Shown here in pieces: positions 1-5,543 of a stretch of DNA of 7,505 nt. Under the pieces are notes generated by a model that was given only the letters and a program-made list of their open reading frames with translations, searched no databases and was not told the DNA's origin. The translations under genes were made by a program, and so were the position numbers. The stretch's first letter is position 1. Each line of letters begins with the position of its first letter. The DNA is from Hadesarchaea archaeon (GTDB lineage Archaea > Hadarchaeota > Hadarchaeia > Hadarchaeales > Hadarchaeaceae), in NCBI GenBank assembly GCA_030601665.1, contig JAUWBP010000043.1, positions 1 to 7,505 on the forward strand, in the 5' to 3' direction.

Positions 1-132
1 TCCTTAGGAGTAAAACTTCAAAGCGCTATTAGTGAGGAAGAAAAAAATAGACGCTGGACTCGTATAAGCGCTGCAGCAGGGGTAGGAGGAATTGTTATTG
101 CTGTTATAATCCTTATATCCGCTCTTTTCTGA
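1..132 (+). CDS. C-terminal tail of a membrane-anchored protein (partial)
   Basis: An open frame enters from the left edge and stops with TGA at 130-132, leaving 43 residues. The visible part has a charged stretch (EEEKNRRWTR, about residues 12-21) followed by an alanine/glycine/isoleucine-rich hydrophobic run to the very last residue (about 22-43). This is the pattern of a single C-terminal transmembrane helix with positive charges on its inner side, as in tail-anchored proteins or proteins with a C-terminal membrane stop. The family cannot be named because the body of the protein lies outside the window. That the frame is coding is inferred from the coherent charged-then-hydrophobic pattern; no start or SD is visible. 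Confidence 0.5.
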   Translation, partial: SLGVKLQSAISEEEKNRRWTRISAAAGVGGIVIAVIILISALF

Positions 133-177
133 TTACAGTTCCGATTTCCCGCCCCATGCCAGTTACATCCCATGCTG

Positions 178-214
178 ACTTAACAGGACCGTAAAAACAT
201 CACTTGCTATCTTT
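178..214 (+). repeat. Imperfect direct repeat, copy A
   Basis: This 37-base stretch aligns without gaps to 507-543, with 28 of 37 identities counted by eye. It includes identical blocks ACTTAAC and AACATCACTTG. It lies just beyond the stop codon of the small minus-strand gene, and the second copy lies just upstream of that gene's start, so the pair brackets it. Its role is unknown. Confidence 0.5.
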
Positions 215-220
215 CAGCAA
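193..220 (-). terminator. Possible terminator of the 75-residue hypothetical gene
   Basis: On the minus strand, four bases past the TAA stop, TTGCT and AGCAA form a 5-bp stem around a 7-base loop (204-220). A run of five T follows at 197-193. The stem is short and the T-run is seven bases away from it, so this is only a suggestion. It overlaps repeat copy A. Confidence 0.25.
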
Positions 221-224
221 TTAC

Positions 225-452
225 TTATGAAAATAGCGGGACAAGATTTGGGTTCTTATATTCTTTTATGGCACGTCTCATTATTTTTACTCCATCTTGG
301 TCATCGATGGCGACTACTACTTCCCTGCCTCCATTAGGGTTAGTAAGGATAACGCAAGTGTCTTTTGCTTCTGGAGGACTCATATGAAGATGTGATATTT
401 TGCATCCTGCTCGGAGTAGTTTTTGAAGTTTGCCATATCCATTTTGACTCAT
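225..452 (-). CDS. Hypothetical small protein, 75 aa
   Basis: I do not recognise this family. The protein is small and soluble, with no signal peptide or membrane segment. A basic N-terminal segment (GKLQKLLRAGCK, residues 7-18) is followed by a hydrophobic strand CVILT (33-37), a turn NPNGG (38-42), a second strand EVVVAID (44-50) and a probable helix DGVKIMRRAIKEY (53-65). That fits a compact two-strand/one-helix fold. The ATG at 450-452 is preceded by AGAGGG at 465-470, 12 bases away, which is a rather long SD spacing. A TTTTAAAA element about 40 bases upstream could be its promoter. The gene lies alone on the minus strand in an AT-rich area and is bracketed by an imperfect direct repeat (178-214 and 507-543). 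It could also be a chance frame, but the alternating hydrophobic pattern argues for a real gene. Confidence 0.5.
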   Translation of the reverse strand: MSQNGYGKLQKLLRAGCKISHLHMSPPEAKDTCVILTNPNGGREVVVAIDDQDGVKIMRRAIKEYKNPNLVPLFS

Positions 453-488
453 AGTCTTTTCATTCCCTCTTAACCTGTTTGTCTGAAG

Positions 489-496
489 TTTTAAAA
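489..496 (-). promoter_or_regulatory. Candidate TATA element for the 75-residue gene
   Basis: TTTTAAAA lies about 37-44 bases upstream of the minus-strand ATG at 452. With the usual archaeal distance of about 25 bases from TATA to start site, transcription would begin near 467 and give a short leader. No clear BRE is seen, so confidence is low. Confidence 0.2.
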
Positions 497-506
497 TGGT
501 ATGTAA

Positions 507-543
507 ACTTAACGGGTGTGTAAGAACATCACTTGTTCCTTTT
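507..543 (+). repeat. Imperfect direct repeat, copy B
   Basis: This is the second copy of the 37-base repeat, offset by exactly 329 bases from copy A and aligned without gaps. It lies 54 bases upstream of the start codon of the small minus-strand gene. The best-conserved core is TAARAACATCACTTG at its centre. Confidence 0.5.
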
Positions 544-545
544 AA

Positions 546-565
546 CCATTTTAACCTGAAAATGG
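546..565. repeat. Inverted repeat CCATTTT/AAAATGG
   Basis: Two perfect 7-base arms surround a 6-base spacer in the spacer between the divergently transcribed small gene and the CFI-box gene. It could be a protein-binding operator or a weak RNA hairpin. No T-run follows on the plus strand. Confidence 0.35.
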
Positions 566-579
566 CAAGATAGGCTTTA

Positions 580-620
580 AGCTTCTAAGGCTTATGACCT
601 TCATATCAGCTCTAGAAGCT
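580..620. repeat. Inverted repeat AGCTTCTA/TAGAAGCT
   Basis: Perfect 8-base arms at 580-587 and 613-620 are separated by 25 bases, and five T occur at 634-638 on the plus strand. This could be the 3' part of an unannotated RNA or an operator. The spacer 453-760 otherwise holds only repeat copy B, the 546-565 inverted repeat, a TATA-like element near 718 and a doubtful short frame at 690-800. Confidence 0.3.
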
Positions 621-689
621 CTCCTAGCTCCTCTTTTTGATAGGTAGTAAGAGGCCGTTTAGCGGTTAACAGGAGGAAAGCCAGCAGTA

Positions 690-800
690 ATGTTTCACAG
701 GGGCGTTACACTGGAATCCTTATATGCTTTTATTCAAAAACCAGATACAGGGTTTGAAAGATGGGGGATGCAGAGAAACCTCGACGAGTGGGCGGAATAG
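690..800 (+). CDS. Doubtful short ORF, 36 aa, overlapping the CFI-box gene start
   Basis: An ATG at 690 opens a 36-codon frame ending in TAG at 798-800. A strong AGGAGG at 671-676 lies upstream, but 13 bases away, which is longer than normal. The peptide is MFHRGVTLESLYAFIQ at the start and ends in RNLDEWAE, with a plausible polar/hydrophobic mix. It overlaps the first 40 bases of the next gene in another frame. It may be a small upstream protein or leader peptide, or chance. The TATA candidate at 718-727 lies inside it, which would argue against it if that promoter is real. Confidence 0.18.
   Translation: MFHRGVTLESLYAFIQKPDTGFERWGMQRNLDEWAE
718..727 (+). promoter_or_regulatory. Candidate TATA box for the CFI-box gene
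   Basis: CCTTATATGC resembles an archaeal TATA box and lies 34-43 bases before the ATG at 761. A start site about 25 bases downstream would fall near 748-752 and leave only about 10 bases of leader. That agrees with the lack of a good SD directly before this ATG. BRE-like purines upstream are weak. Confidence 0.35.
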
Positions 801-1219
801 AAGAGGTTAAAGTAAAGACACTACCCCAAATCATGTGTCCTAGATGTAATCGAGTAATGGTAGTCGAAAGGAAGAGGACAGAAACGGAAAAATCAGGACT
901 TTTTGGCACCAAAAAAATCAATTATATTGATGTTAAATGTCCCGACTGCGGTAGTAGGTGGTCGGAAAAAATTGAAGAAAAGAAAGGATGTTTCATTGCA
1001 ACAGCGACTTATGGTAGTCCTATGTCAGACCAAGTTGAATCACTTAGAAAATTCAGAGACTACCGATTGAGTGGTTACATAGGAAAACACTTTGTAAACT
1101 TCTACTATACAATTAGCCCACCCATTGCAAGATTGGTTGCTCGAAGTGAAAAACTGAGAAGAGTGACTAGGTCTCTTTTGAAACCACTTCTTAATCTCGT
1201 TCGAAGCATGGGTCATTGA
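761..1219 (+). CDS. Zinc-ribbon protein with CFI-box C-terminal domain
   Basis: The 152-residue protein has two recognisable parts. Residues 26-63 carry CPRC and CPDC pairs (Cys26, 29, 60, 63) spaced as in a zinc ribbon that binds one metal ion. From residue 76 it has GCFIATATYGSP followed by LRKFRDYRL (95-103) and NFYYTISPPIARLVA (113-127). This is the signature of the CFI-box-CTERM domain, a C-terminal module of unknown function found on varied bacterial and archaeal proteins. Its invariant cysteine is Cys77. There is no signal peptide and no clear transmembrane helix, so the protein is probably cytoplasmic or peripherally attached; the last 25 residues are basic. ATG 761 is the only good start and lacks a strong SD, which fits a short-leader transcript. 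Codons are A/T-ending (many AGA, ATA, AAA), unlike the aromatic genes. It stands alone and converges on nadE. The domain assignment is firm; the biological role is unknown. Confidence 0.85.
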   Translation: MGDAEKPRRVGGIEEVKVKTLPQIMCPRCNRVMVVERKRTETEKSGLFGTKKINYIDVKCPDCGSRWSEKIEEKKGCFIATATYGSPMSDQVESLRKFRDYRLSGYIGKHFVNFYYTISPPIARLVARSEKLRRVTRSLLKPLLNLVRSMGH

Positions 1220-1235
1220 GAGTATCTTTTGTCTT

Positions 1236-1257
1236 GATTCTGATGCCAGAATCTTTT
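1236..1257 (+). terminator. Hairpin plus T-run after the CFI-box gene
   Basis: GATTCT at 1236-1241 and AGAATC at 1248-1253 form a perfect 6-bp stem around a 6-base loop, followed directly by TTTT. It begins 16 bases after the TGA stop of the CFI-box gene, the expected place for its transcription end. Archaeal termination depends mainly on the T-run, which is short here. Confidence 0.4.
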
Positions 1258-1265
1258 CGTAGCAT

Positions 1266-1397
1266 TTACTCATAGCCATTCACTAATATCCTGAACTTCC
1301 CTCGTTTTGGTCTCCCTTCTATTGGCTTACCTCTCGCTAGATGGTTATGAAAATGTCGATAGAAACTCTGGTGAGATATCTGCTCATCAAGATTCAC
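1266..1397 (-). other. Spacer with a possible short ORF or gene remnant, 43 aa
   Basis: Between nadE and the CFI-box gene there are 215 bases without an established gene. On the minus strand a frame ends with TAA at 1266-1268. Its codons from a GTG at 1395-1397 give a basic, histidine-rich sequence (for example SFYRHFHNHLARGKPIEGRP, residues 11-30), with AGGAA ten bases before the GTG. It reads like the end of a protein, but I do not recognise a family. The longer reading from an ATG at 1514 runs through nadE out of frame and is unlikely. No T-run terminator for the aromatic operon is visible here. Confidence 0.2.
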
Positions 1398-1434
1398 ACG
1401 ATAGAAGTTCCTGAAAGCTGAAAGGTCCTCTGCA

Positions 1435-2247
1435 TTACAAGGTGGGAATCTCGGGCATGCTGAGCTTGTGGGCCATTCGCCGCTCCCGCTCGATGAAGCG
1501 ATTAACATCCTCAATCTTTACACCAGCCGCATCAGCTATCAAATCCGGCTCTAATCCGAGGTCGAGCCCGACGTAGATCATGTCGAGCTTTTCGTAGGCG
1601 AGGCCAAGTTCCCTTTCGTCGGTCTGCCCCCGCCAGAGACCGGCTGAGGGAACCTTCTCGATTATTCCTTTCGGCAAGTTGAAGTGTGCGGCGAGCTGCT
1701 TGACATGTGTTTTGTAAAGGTCGCCAAGTGGCATTAGATCGACCGCGCTATCTCCGTGCTTGGTGAAATAGCCCGCACGGAGCTCGCTGCGGTTGCCGCC
1801 CCCAACCACGAGGCGGTTGAGCAGATTTGCGTAGTAGTAGAGAATCGTCATTCGCACCCTGGGTTTGATGTTGGCTGCTGGGAGGAGTGCCCTGACGCTG
1901 AAATCGGACAAGTTTTGGTGAATGCCCTCCACAACCGGCATGATGTCTATTACCCTAAATCGTATACCTAACCTGTTTGAGACATCGCGTGCATCGGCAA
2001 CGTCTCGAGGATTCGTGATTCCTCCCTCTGGCATGCTGATTCCTAGGACATTGATTTTTCCCAGGGCCTTCTTGCACAGAGCGACCACCACCGATGAGTC
2101 CACCCCCCCGCTGAGCCCGACGACCACACCCTCAGACCCAGCCTCCTTGACTTTTCGCTTGATGAATGCGACGAGCTTGCGCTCCACGATTGGGAGGTTT
2201 ATCTTAAGTGAGCGCTTGATCAGGTCCGCGGCGTCTTTTCTGGCCAT
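1435..2247 (-). CDS. nadE: NAD synthetase, ammonia-dependent type
   Basis: NadE makes NAD from nicotinic acid adenine dinucleotide, ATP and ammonia, in the cytoplasm. The 270-residue protein is the short form without an N-terminal nitrilase-type glutaminase domain, so it should use ammonia or depend on a separate amidotransferase. The ATP pyrophosphatase P-loop is SGGVDS at residues 46-51. NRSELRAGYFTKHGD (152-166) and PLGDLYKTHV (173-182) match the substrate-binding region, and PSAGLWRGQTDERELG (200-215) is the family's late signature. ATG at 2245-2247 is preceded by AGGTG five bases away, and this SD overlaps the TAG stop of pheA (2256-2258), so translation is probably coupled. It is the last gene of the aromatic operon. 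Its product supplies NAD for DHQ synthase II and prephenate dehydrogenase in the same transcript. The identification is firm; the metabolic link is inferred. Confidence 0.95.
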   Translation of the reverse strand: MARKDAADLIKRSLKINLPIVERKLVAFIKRKVKEAGSEGVVVGLSGGVDSSVVVALCKKALGKINVLGISMPEGGITNPRDVADARDVSNRLGIRFRVIDIMPVVEGIHQNLSDFSVRALLPAANIKPRVRMTILYYYANLLNRLVVGGGNRSELRAGYFTKHGDSAVDLMPLGDLYKTHVKQLAAHFNLPKGIIEKVPSAGLWRGQTDERELGLAYEKLDMIYVGLDLGLEPDLIADAAGVKIEDVNRFIERERRMAHKLSMPEIPTL

Positions 2248-2255
2248 CCATTCAC

Positions 2256-3077
2256 CTAGAATTGTTTCGAGTAGGAACCGAGCACCTTGAGCATCGCGGT
2301 CTTCAGCTTCACACTCTCGAGTGCTTCGCTCACTTTCGGATCTTCGCGGTGCCCCTCGAAGTCGATGAAGAATAGATAATCGCCGAGCACCTTCTTCGAT
2401 GGGCGGGACTCGACCTTTGTCAGGTTTATGTTACGAACTGCGAACTCACCCAAGATTTCGTGGAGGATACCTGGTCTGTCTTTGGCGGTGTAAAACACGA
2501 TCGAGGTCTTATCACGGCTGGTAGGTTTATTGTCTTCCTTCGCGAGGCATAGGAAGCGGGTGATGTTGAGCTCGCCTGTCTGGATATCCTCTCCAAGTAC
2601 CTTTAGCCCGTAGAGGCCCGCGAGTGCTTTTGGCCCGATCGCCGCCATGTGGGGTTGCTGGAGTTTGCCAACTTGTTCCGCAGCTTTGGCGGTGCTCGTC
2701 ATCTCGATGAGTTCTGCTGATGGCAAGTTCTTTCGCAGGAACTCACGGCTCTGGGCCAGCGCTTGGGGGTGAGAGAGCACCTGGGTGATTTCCCCGAGCT
2801 TCGCTTCCGGTACCCCTAACAAGGAGTGCGAGATCGGGACGATGATTTCGGCTTGGACCTTGACATCGGTCCACGCGAGCGCATCGAGCGCCTCCCCTAC
2901 GGAACCTTCCCGTAAGCTCTCGATTGGAATGACGCCTACTTGAACATCGCCGCGTGCCACGGCTTCGGCGACACTAGTGATCATGGGATAGGGCACCACC
3001 TCAACTTTCTCCCCGAACTGGGAGCGTGCGACAAGCTCAGCGTACGTGCCCCTGGGCCCGAGGACTCCCACCCTCAC
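2256..3077 (-). CDS. pheA: Prephenate dehydratase with ACT domain
   Basis: The enzyme decarboxylates and dehydrates prephenate to phenylpyruvate, the phenylalanine precursor. The 273-residue protein has the prephenate dehydratase domain (about 1-180): GPRGTYAE at 7-14, IPIES at 50-54, SHPQALAQ at 102-109, TSTAKAA at 127-133, AIGPKALAGLYGL at 146-158 and NITRFLCL at 171-178. A C-terminal ACT domain (about 190-270) follows, with PGIL at 202-205 and ESRP at 223-226. These correspond to the GALV and ESRP motifs that bind phenylalanine, so feedback inhibition is expected. The usual PIEN(S/T) motif reads PIESL here. There is no chorismate mutase domain. The start is GTG at 3075-3077, with an ideal AGGAGG seven bases upstream (3085-3090), and overlaps the tyrA stop by GTGA. 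Length is normal for monofunctional archaeal and bacterial enzymes. Confidence 0.95.
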   Translation of the reverse strand: MRVGVLGPRGTYAELVARSQFGEKVEVVPYPMITSVAEAVARGDVQVGVIPIESLREGSVGEALDALAWTDVKVQAEIIVPISHSLLGVPEAKLGEITQVLSHPQALAQSREFLRKNLPSAELIEMTSTAKAAEQVGKLQQPHMAAIGPKALAGLYGLKVLGEDIQTGELNITRFLCLAKEDNKPTSRDKTSIVFYTAKDRPGILHEILGEFAVRNINLTKVESRPSKKVLGDYLFFIDFEGHREDPKVSEALESVKLKTAMLKVLGSYSKQF

Positions 3078-3934
3078 GTTTTGCCCTCCTCAAATAGTTC
3101 ATACATTCTTTTGTAGGCATTTTTGACTTCGGCAGATTTCCATGGAGCTAGGGCCTCTTTGAAGGACGCGTTAAGGCTTTTTACATCGCCCGCCGAGAAG
3201 GCGACGTCCAGCGATCGGCAGGCCTCGAGGAGCGAACTCCGCACAACCCGCGCGTACTTGTTGTGCACCTGAAGCTCGCCGTAGAGCTCGAGGTTTCCCG
3301 CGAACACGGTTTTAGCCAGATCGAGCAACGTCGCGAACATCGGGGTACGGAATTTTTCCGCTCGTTTAAGCTCTTTCATCGACTTGAGCGCGTTGAGGTA
3401 GGTGAGGAGCACGAAGTGAGTCATACACTGAATTATCGCCATCAAACGGTCGTGATCCTCCGCTCCCATCTCGGTGACCCGGGCCCCCAGCTCGAGCAGG
3501 CGGTTCTTGAGCGCGGCGTAGCGCTTCCCGGGCTTCACAGGTATCACCACGAAATCCTTTCCCTTGACGCTCGTTGCCCCCGGGCCGAAGAGCGGGTGGA
3601 GCGATACGAGCTCGATTTTAGCTTCTATAGTCTGCATGGCCTCGATGACATCGCTCTGAACAGAGGAGACATCGGCGAGTAGCGTCCCCCGCTGTACCTG
3701 CCCAGCGAGTGATTTGATGACATCAGGGGTTTTGGAGATGGGTACGGCGACTAGCACGAGTTCGGCTTCCGCGGCAGCCTCGGGGACCGACCTAAAGTTC
3801 ACGCCAAATTCCGTGGCCACCCGCTCAGCCTTGGCGGCGATGGCATCCGCGAGCACCACCTCACCCAAGTTCTGCTTTGCGAAGTCGACCAACCATCGTC
3901 CCATCGCGCCCGTACCGATAATAGCGACCTTCAC
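3074..3934 (-). CDS. tyrA: Prephenate dehydrogenase
   Basis: TyrA oxidatively decarboxylates prephenate to 4-hydroxyphenylpyruvate, the tyrosine precursor. The 286-residue protein starts directly with a Rossmann fold: GTGAMG at 7-12, with Asp30 at the end of the second strand, which favours NAD over NADP. The substrate region includes SLHPLFGPGA (111-120). The segment EMGAEDHDRLMAIIQCMTHF (155-174) holds conserved histidines 161 and 173 of the family. The all-helical C-terminal half is the dimerisation domain. No chorismate mutase domain is fused to either end, unlike several archaeal and enteric TyrA proteins, and no ACT domain is present. The start is GTG at 3932-3934, overlapping the aroE stop by GTGA, with a G-rich SD (GAGGGGGG, 3942-3949) about seven bases upstream. 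An arogenate-using enzyme cannot be excluded from sequence alone. Confidence 0.92.
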   Translation of the reverse strand: MKVAIIGTGAMGRWLVDFAKQNLGEVVLADAIAAKAERVATEFGVNFRSVPEAAAEAELVLVAVPISKTPDVIKSLAGQVQRGTLLADVSSVQSDVIEAMQTIEAKIELVSLHPLFGPGATSVKGKDFVVIPVKPGKRYAALKNRLLELGARVTEMGAEDHDRLMAIIQCMTHFVLLTYLNALKSMKELKRAEKFRTPMFATLLDLAKTVFAGNLELYGELQVHNKYARVVRSSLLEACRSLDVAFSAGDVKSLNASFKEALAPWKSAEVKNAYKRMYELFEEGKT

Positions 3935-4791
3935 ATGCTTTCCCCCCTCAACTGCCGTTTCGCTGCTGAATCCATAACTTTAATGGGCGCCCGCTTACCC
4001 GTCCAAATCTCGAACGCCAGCGCACCTTGGTGCACGAGCATGCCCAGCCCGTCGATGGTCCTTCCTCCCGCCCGCCTCGCCTCTCGCAGCAGCCTTGTCA
4101 GGAGAGGCCTGTACACGATATCGTTGACGATGAGTCCGCGATGCATCATGCTCGCACTCACGAGGGTTTGGTCGGCCCGGGGGTACATGCCCACTGATGT
4201 GGCGTTGATGAGGGCATCCGCATTTTTCAAAGCCTCGGTGAGTTTGGCACGGGCTAGGGAAATCACTTCTACATTTATCCCCAGCTTTTGCTCGATCGTC
4301 GACGCAAACGCTCGCGCCTTCGGGACGGTGCGATTAGCGATTGTGAGCCTCGCGCCAGCACTAGCTAGGGAGAACGCGATGGCGTGGGCAGCCCCCCCTG
4401 CGCCCAAGAGCACCACTTCCTTCCTCTTAATGGGGCCGATTTTTCCCTTGAGCGCTCTAAGGGCACCCTCTCCGTCAGTGTTAAATCCGATGAGCTTTCC
4501 CCGATCGTTCTTGACCGTGTTGACCGCGCCTACCAAGCTCGCGGACTCGTCGAGCTCATCGAGCAGGCCGACGATGCCGATTTTGTGTGGAGTGGTGACG
4601 TTAAACCCCGCCATGCCCAGCGCCCTAATGCCCCCGATGGCATCGGGCAAAAATCGCTCAGGCACGCGGAGCGCCACATAGGCACAATTGAGCCCAAGCG
4701 CTCGGAAGGCAGCGTTATGCATGGCTGGCGAGAGGCTTTGATCAACTGGGTCTCCGATAAGGGCGAAGAGTTTTACTTTTGCCAGGTTCAT
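3931..4791 (-). CDS. aroE: Shikimate dehydrogenase
   Basis: AroE reduces 3-dehydroshikimate to shikimate with NADPH. With the start chosen, the protein has 286 residues. Ser19 and Ser21 (SLSPAMHN) contact shikimate. FNVTTPHK (63-70) gives catalytic Lys70, and FNTDGEG gives catalytic Asp106. The nucleotide fold has GAGGAA at 130-135 and ANRT at 152-155, with Arg154 reading the NADP phosphate. GLGMLVHQGA (248-257) gives conserved Gln255. Two ATG codons are possible, at 4797 and 4791. The second is preferred because AGGG lies nine bases before it but only three before the first, and the shorter N-terminus fits the family. The SD lies in a 12-base palindrome (4800-4811) that also contains the aroD stop. 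Downstream it overlaps tyrA by four bases. Confidence 0.95.
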   Translation of the reverse strand: MNLAKVKLFALIGDPVDQSLSPAMHNAAFRALGLNCAYVALRVPERFLPDAIGGIRALGMAGFNVTTPHKIGIVGLLDELDESASLVGAVNTVKNDRGKLIGFNTDGEGALRALKGKIGPIKRKEVVLLGAGGAAHAIAFSLASAGARLTIANRTVPKARAFASTIEQKLGINVEVISLARAKLTEALKNADALINATSVGMYPRADQTLVSASMMHRGLIVNDIVYRPLLTRLLREARRAGGRTIDGLGMLVHQGALAFEIWTGKRAPIKVMDSAAKRQLRGESM

Positions 4792-4799
4792 GGTCATCT

Positions 4800-4811
4800 T
4801 CCCTTAAGGGA
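4800..4811. promoter_or_regulatory. Palindrome covering the aroD stop and aroE SD
   Basis: TCCCTTAAGGGA is a perfect 12-base palindrome. It holds the TAA stop of aroD (4804-4806) and the AAGGG SD of aroE. With no loop it cannot fold tightly on itself, but it could pair partly or between molecules. It may simply be chance. Confidence 0.3.
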
Positions 4812-5520
4812 TCAACTCGCTTAGCAGACGTTTCATCGTTGCGACATCGAACTGTCCGGGCGCGGTTGCCTCACCAGCAGCTGCGTAGACTATGGGTGAG
4901 CCGAATACTGGCGCAGCAATACGTGTTATCCTGCCAGCGTCTCCCATCGCGAATGCTATGAGGGGCACCGCTACTTCGTCCTGCACTTGGGCTAGGAGAT
5001 CGAGAATGCGGAGCGCGTCCTTCCTATCCTCTGCAAAAGTCACGATTTTCGCGAGGTCGCACCCAGCCCCCGCCAAACGCTTCGTCACCTCAGTCAGCAC
5101 CTCGATGGAGGGCGTTAGGGAAAAATCGTGGTGGGATATCAGCACCGCGATGCCGGATTTCTTGGCCTGTGACACCACTCGCTCGCGCAGGGGCTCCGGG
5201 GTCGAGAGCTCGATGTCGATGCAGGAAACTCCTCGCGCGATGCCTTGGAGCAGCACCTCGACGCGTTCATTTTCATCTCCCTTGAAGCTACCACCCTCGC
5301 GCTCCGGACGGTTCGTCAGGATCACCGGCACCTCGAGGGGCAGAAGTTTCTCCCAGCCAGTGGGGTCGCGTAGTCCGTCGAGGCGAAGCTCGATCAGGTC
5401 AGCGCCTTGGTCGATCGCCCTAACTGCACCTGCATGCATGGTTTCGATATCTGGCCCCATAACCGCCCCACAAACGGCAGGGGTTTGTACGTCATGCTTG
5501 CCGAGTTTAAACGTCCCCAT
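4804..5520 (-). CDS. aroD: 3-dehydroquinate dehydratase, type I
   Basis: AroD dehydrates 3-dehydroquinate to 3-dehydroshikimate through a lysine Schiff base in a TIM barrel. The 238-residue length is typical of stand-alone archaeal type I enzymes. ELRLD at 44-48 gives Glu44, Arg46 and Asp48. TNRPEREGG (69-77) contributes Arg71. SHHDF (129-133) carries the general acid/base His131. DLAKIV (155-160) carries Lys158, the Schiff-base lysine. MGDAGRITR (192-200) supplies Arg200, and APGQ (220-223) the conserved Gln223 of the lid. A threonine (219) stands where many homologues have serine. The frame is open up to a TTG at 5557-5559, but ATG 5518-5520 is chosen: it has AGGAG ten bases upstream and matches where homology should begin. 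That SD is inside a hairpin (5521-5534). Confidence 0.95.
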   Translation of the reverse strand: MGTFKLGKHDVQTPAVCGAVMGPDIETMHAGAVRAIDQGADLIELRLDGLRDPTGWEKLLPLEVPVILTNRPEREGGSFKGDENERVEVLLQGIARGVSCIDIELSTPEPLRERVVSQAKKSGIAVLISHHDFSLTPSIEVLTEVTKRLAGAGCDLAKIVTFAEDRKDALRILDLLAQVQDEVAVPLIAFAMGDAGRITRIAAPVFGSPIVYAAAGEATAPGQFDVATMKRLLSELIP

Positions 5521-5534
5521 GGAGTTTACACTCC
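5521..5534 (-). promoter_or_regulatory. Hairpin enclosing the aroD ribosome binding site
   Basis: In the mRNA sense, GGAGT and ACTCC form a perfect 5-bp stem around a GTAA loop, ending directly before the aroD ATG. The stem occupies four of the five bases of the AGGAG SD (5531-5535). When folded, it should reduce ribosome access to aroD. Confidence 0.5.
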
Positions 5535-5543
5535 TGTTAATTG

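Noticed and set aside
453..760. tRNA, CRISPR repeat or transposon end in the left spacer
   Set aside because: No cloverleaf or T-loop sequence, no regularly spaced repeats, and no terminal inverted repeats tied to a transposase were found. Only two diverged direct repeats and short inverted repeats are present.
1040..1279. Minus-strand 79-codon frame opposite the CFI-box gene
   Set aside because: It lies on the reverse of a gene with a clear zinc ribbon and CFI box, and its own translation has no recognisable pattern.
1398..1514. N-terminal part of the minus-strand frame 1266-1514 as a gene start
   Set aside because: It overlaps the end of nadE out of frame and is Ser/Gly-rich, typical of a shifted reading. 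Only the part outside nadE is worth keeping as a question.
3935..4681. Long plus-strand open frame (248 codons) opposite aroE
   Set aside because: It is the antisense shadow of a well-identified GC-rich gene. Its translation is low-complexity Ser/Ala/Pro-rich with no motif.
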